Assembly: GCF_963678635.1 (NCBI RefSeq)
Contig: NC_087062.1
Span: forward strand, 98,259,705-98,323,704
Reading direction: 5' to 3'
DNA: 64,000 nucleotides
From: Symsagittifera roscoffensis
Lineage: Eukaryota; Xenacoelomorpha; Acoela; Convolutidae
Shown: in pieces, positions 63,382 to 64,000 of the stretch
Numbering within the stretch: the stretch's first letter is position 1
Layout: every line of letters starts with the position of its first letter
The notes under the pieces: model-generated
Database searches by the model: none
What the model was told of the DNA's origin: nothing
Seen by the model: the letters and a program-made list of their open reading frames with translations, nothing else
Made by a program: the position numbers and the translations under genes

Positions 63382-63617
63382 CTGAAAAAGAAGATTAATT
63401 CAATTTTAGTGCCACGTGAACAACTTCTGGATCTTTTCTATTGTTTCTACTGCCTAGTTGCAAAAACTGGAGATTTTGAAGTGTTTTTTTTTATAAACTT
63501 GTTTGACAAAATTTAAAACAAAGTACCCCGCCCCGATTCTCACCACGCTAGGATTTTTGTATAATGGGGTAGGTGACTTAGCTAAAGGGAGAGAGGGGAA
63601 TGTTTAATGTATCGAAC

Positions 63618-64000
63618 CACAGCCAACATACAGCGGGAAAACTGTGAATTACCTCACGAAAATAAAAAAAAATGACCGTCTTTCAAGTTTCAAGAAAAAA
63701 TAAATCACGTGAATATTTTGTGTTTGACATTTTTTTTCATAAAACTAACCCAATTTAAGAAAATTGGATCAGTTTGTATTTTTTTATTTCGCTGAAATCA
63801 ATTCAAATTTACTTTCGAAAATTGAAGTCAATCACATTTTTTTGCACCATTGCCACCATTTTCTTAACCCAACCCTTGAGTGCTTTTGCCTTTTTTACAG
63901 CAACTGAATTTGAATTGAACTGAACAAAAATCGAAAGTCGAACCGGGAAACCAGAAAGAAATTTGAGCTTCAATCGTAACTTTTATTCGTTTAATTTAAA
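63618..64000 (+). repeat. CCAAC/TATA repeat, copy running off the right edge
   Basis: Head ACAGCCAACATACAGCGGG, then CCAATTTAAGAAAATTGGAT, ATTTCGCTGAAATC, GAACTGAACAAAAATCGAAA and TTTGAGCTTCAATCG. The TATA end would lie beyond 64000. Confidence 0.6.

Overview
The window is AT-rich animal nuclear DNA. It has spliced genes with GT-AG introns (one GC-AG), kilobase-scale introns, an APE-type non-LTR retrotransposon and dense non-coding repeats. Myosin IX is a metazoan family, so this is an invertebrate or other metazoan contig; I cannot name the phylum. A 200-N scaffold gap lies at 46023-46222.

Main layout. One minus-strand gene, an unconventional class IX myosin, fills almost the whole window. 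Its exons run from 63381 (motor domain, entering from beyond the right edge) down to a stop codon at 4373. I recovered about 25 exons by chaining splice sites and phases: motor, class IX loop-2 insertion, two IQ motifs, C1 zinc finger, RhoGAP domain (three exons), then a very long low-complexity tail dominated by one 752-codon exon. One motor exon, covering the actin-binding region just before the converter, is mostly missing and appears to fall in the N gap.

Nested gene. A secreted trypsin-like serine protease of four exons (34254-42196, plus strand) sits entirely inside one 10-kb intron of the myosin gene, in antisense. Signal peptide, RVVGG activation site, H/D/S triad and the S1 aspartate are all present.

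Mobile DNA. A 3.8-kb LINE (53860-57635) has a PHD-like finger, APE endonuclease and reverse transcriptase in one frame, with a 2A-like NPGP motif near its start. It is flanked by an 11-13 bp target-site duplication and lies inside one copy of a tandemly duplicated ~1.4-kb repeat; the neighbouring copy (58094-59487) is the matching empty site. That repeat contains a dispersed family seen at least 14 times in the window. The family begins with a CCAAC...GTTGG hairpin and ends with a TATA box and an initiator-like block, and every copy I found is on the plus strand, antisense to the myosin gene. Other elements are two large foldbacks (28524-29192 and 39175-39848), several tRNA-derived SINE-like pieces on the minus strand, a small MITE candidate, a T-rich minisatellite, a ~165-bp degenerate satellite and a 29-bp tandem array.

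Limits. Exon boundaries come from reading splice consensus and phase by eye. Repeat ends are approximate. No alignment or search was run.
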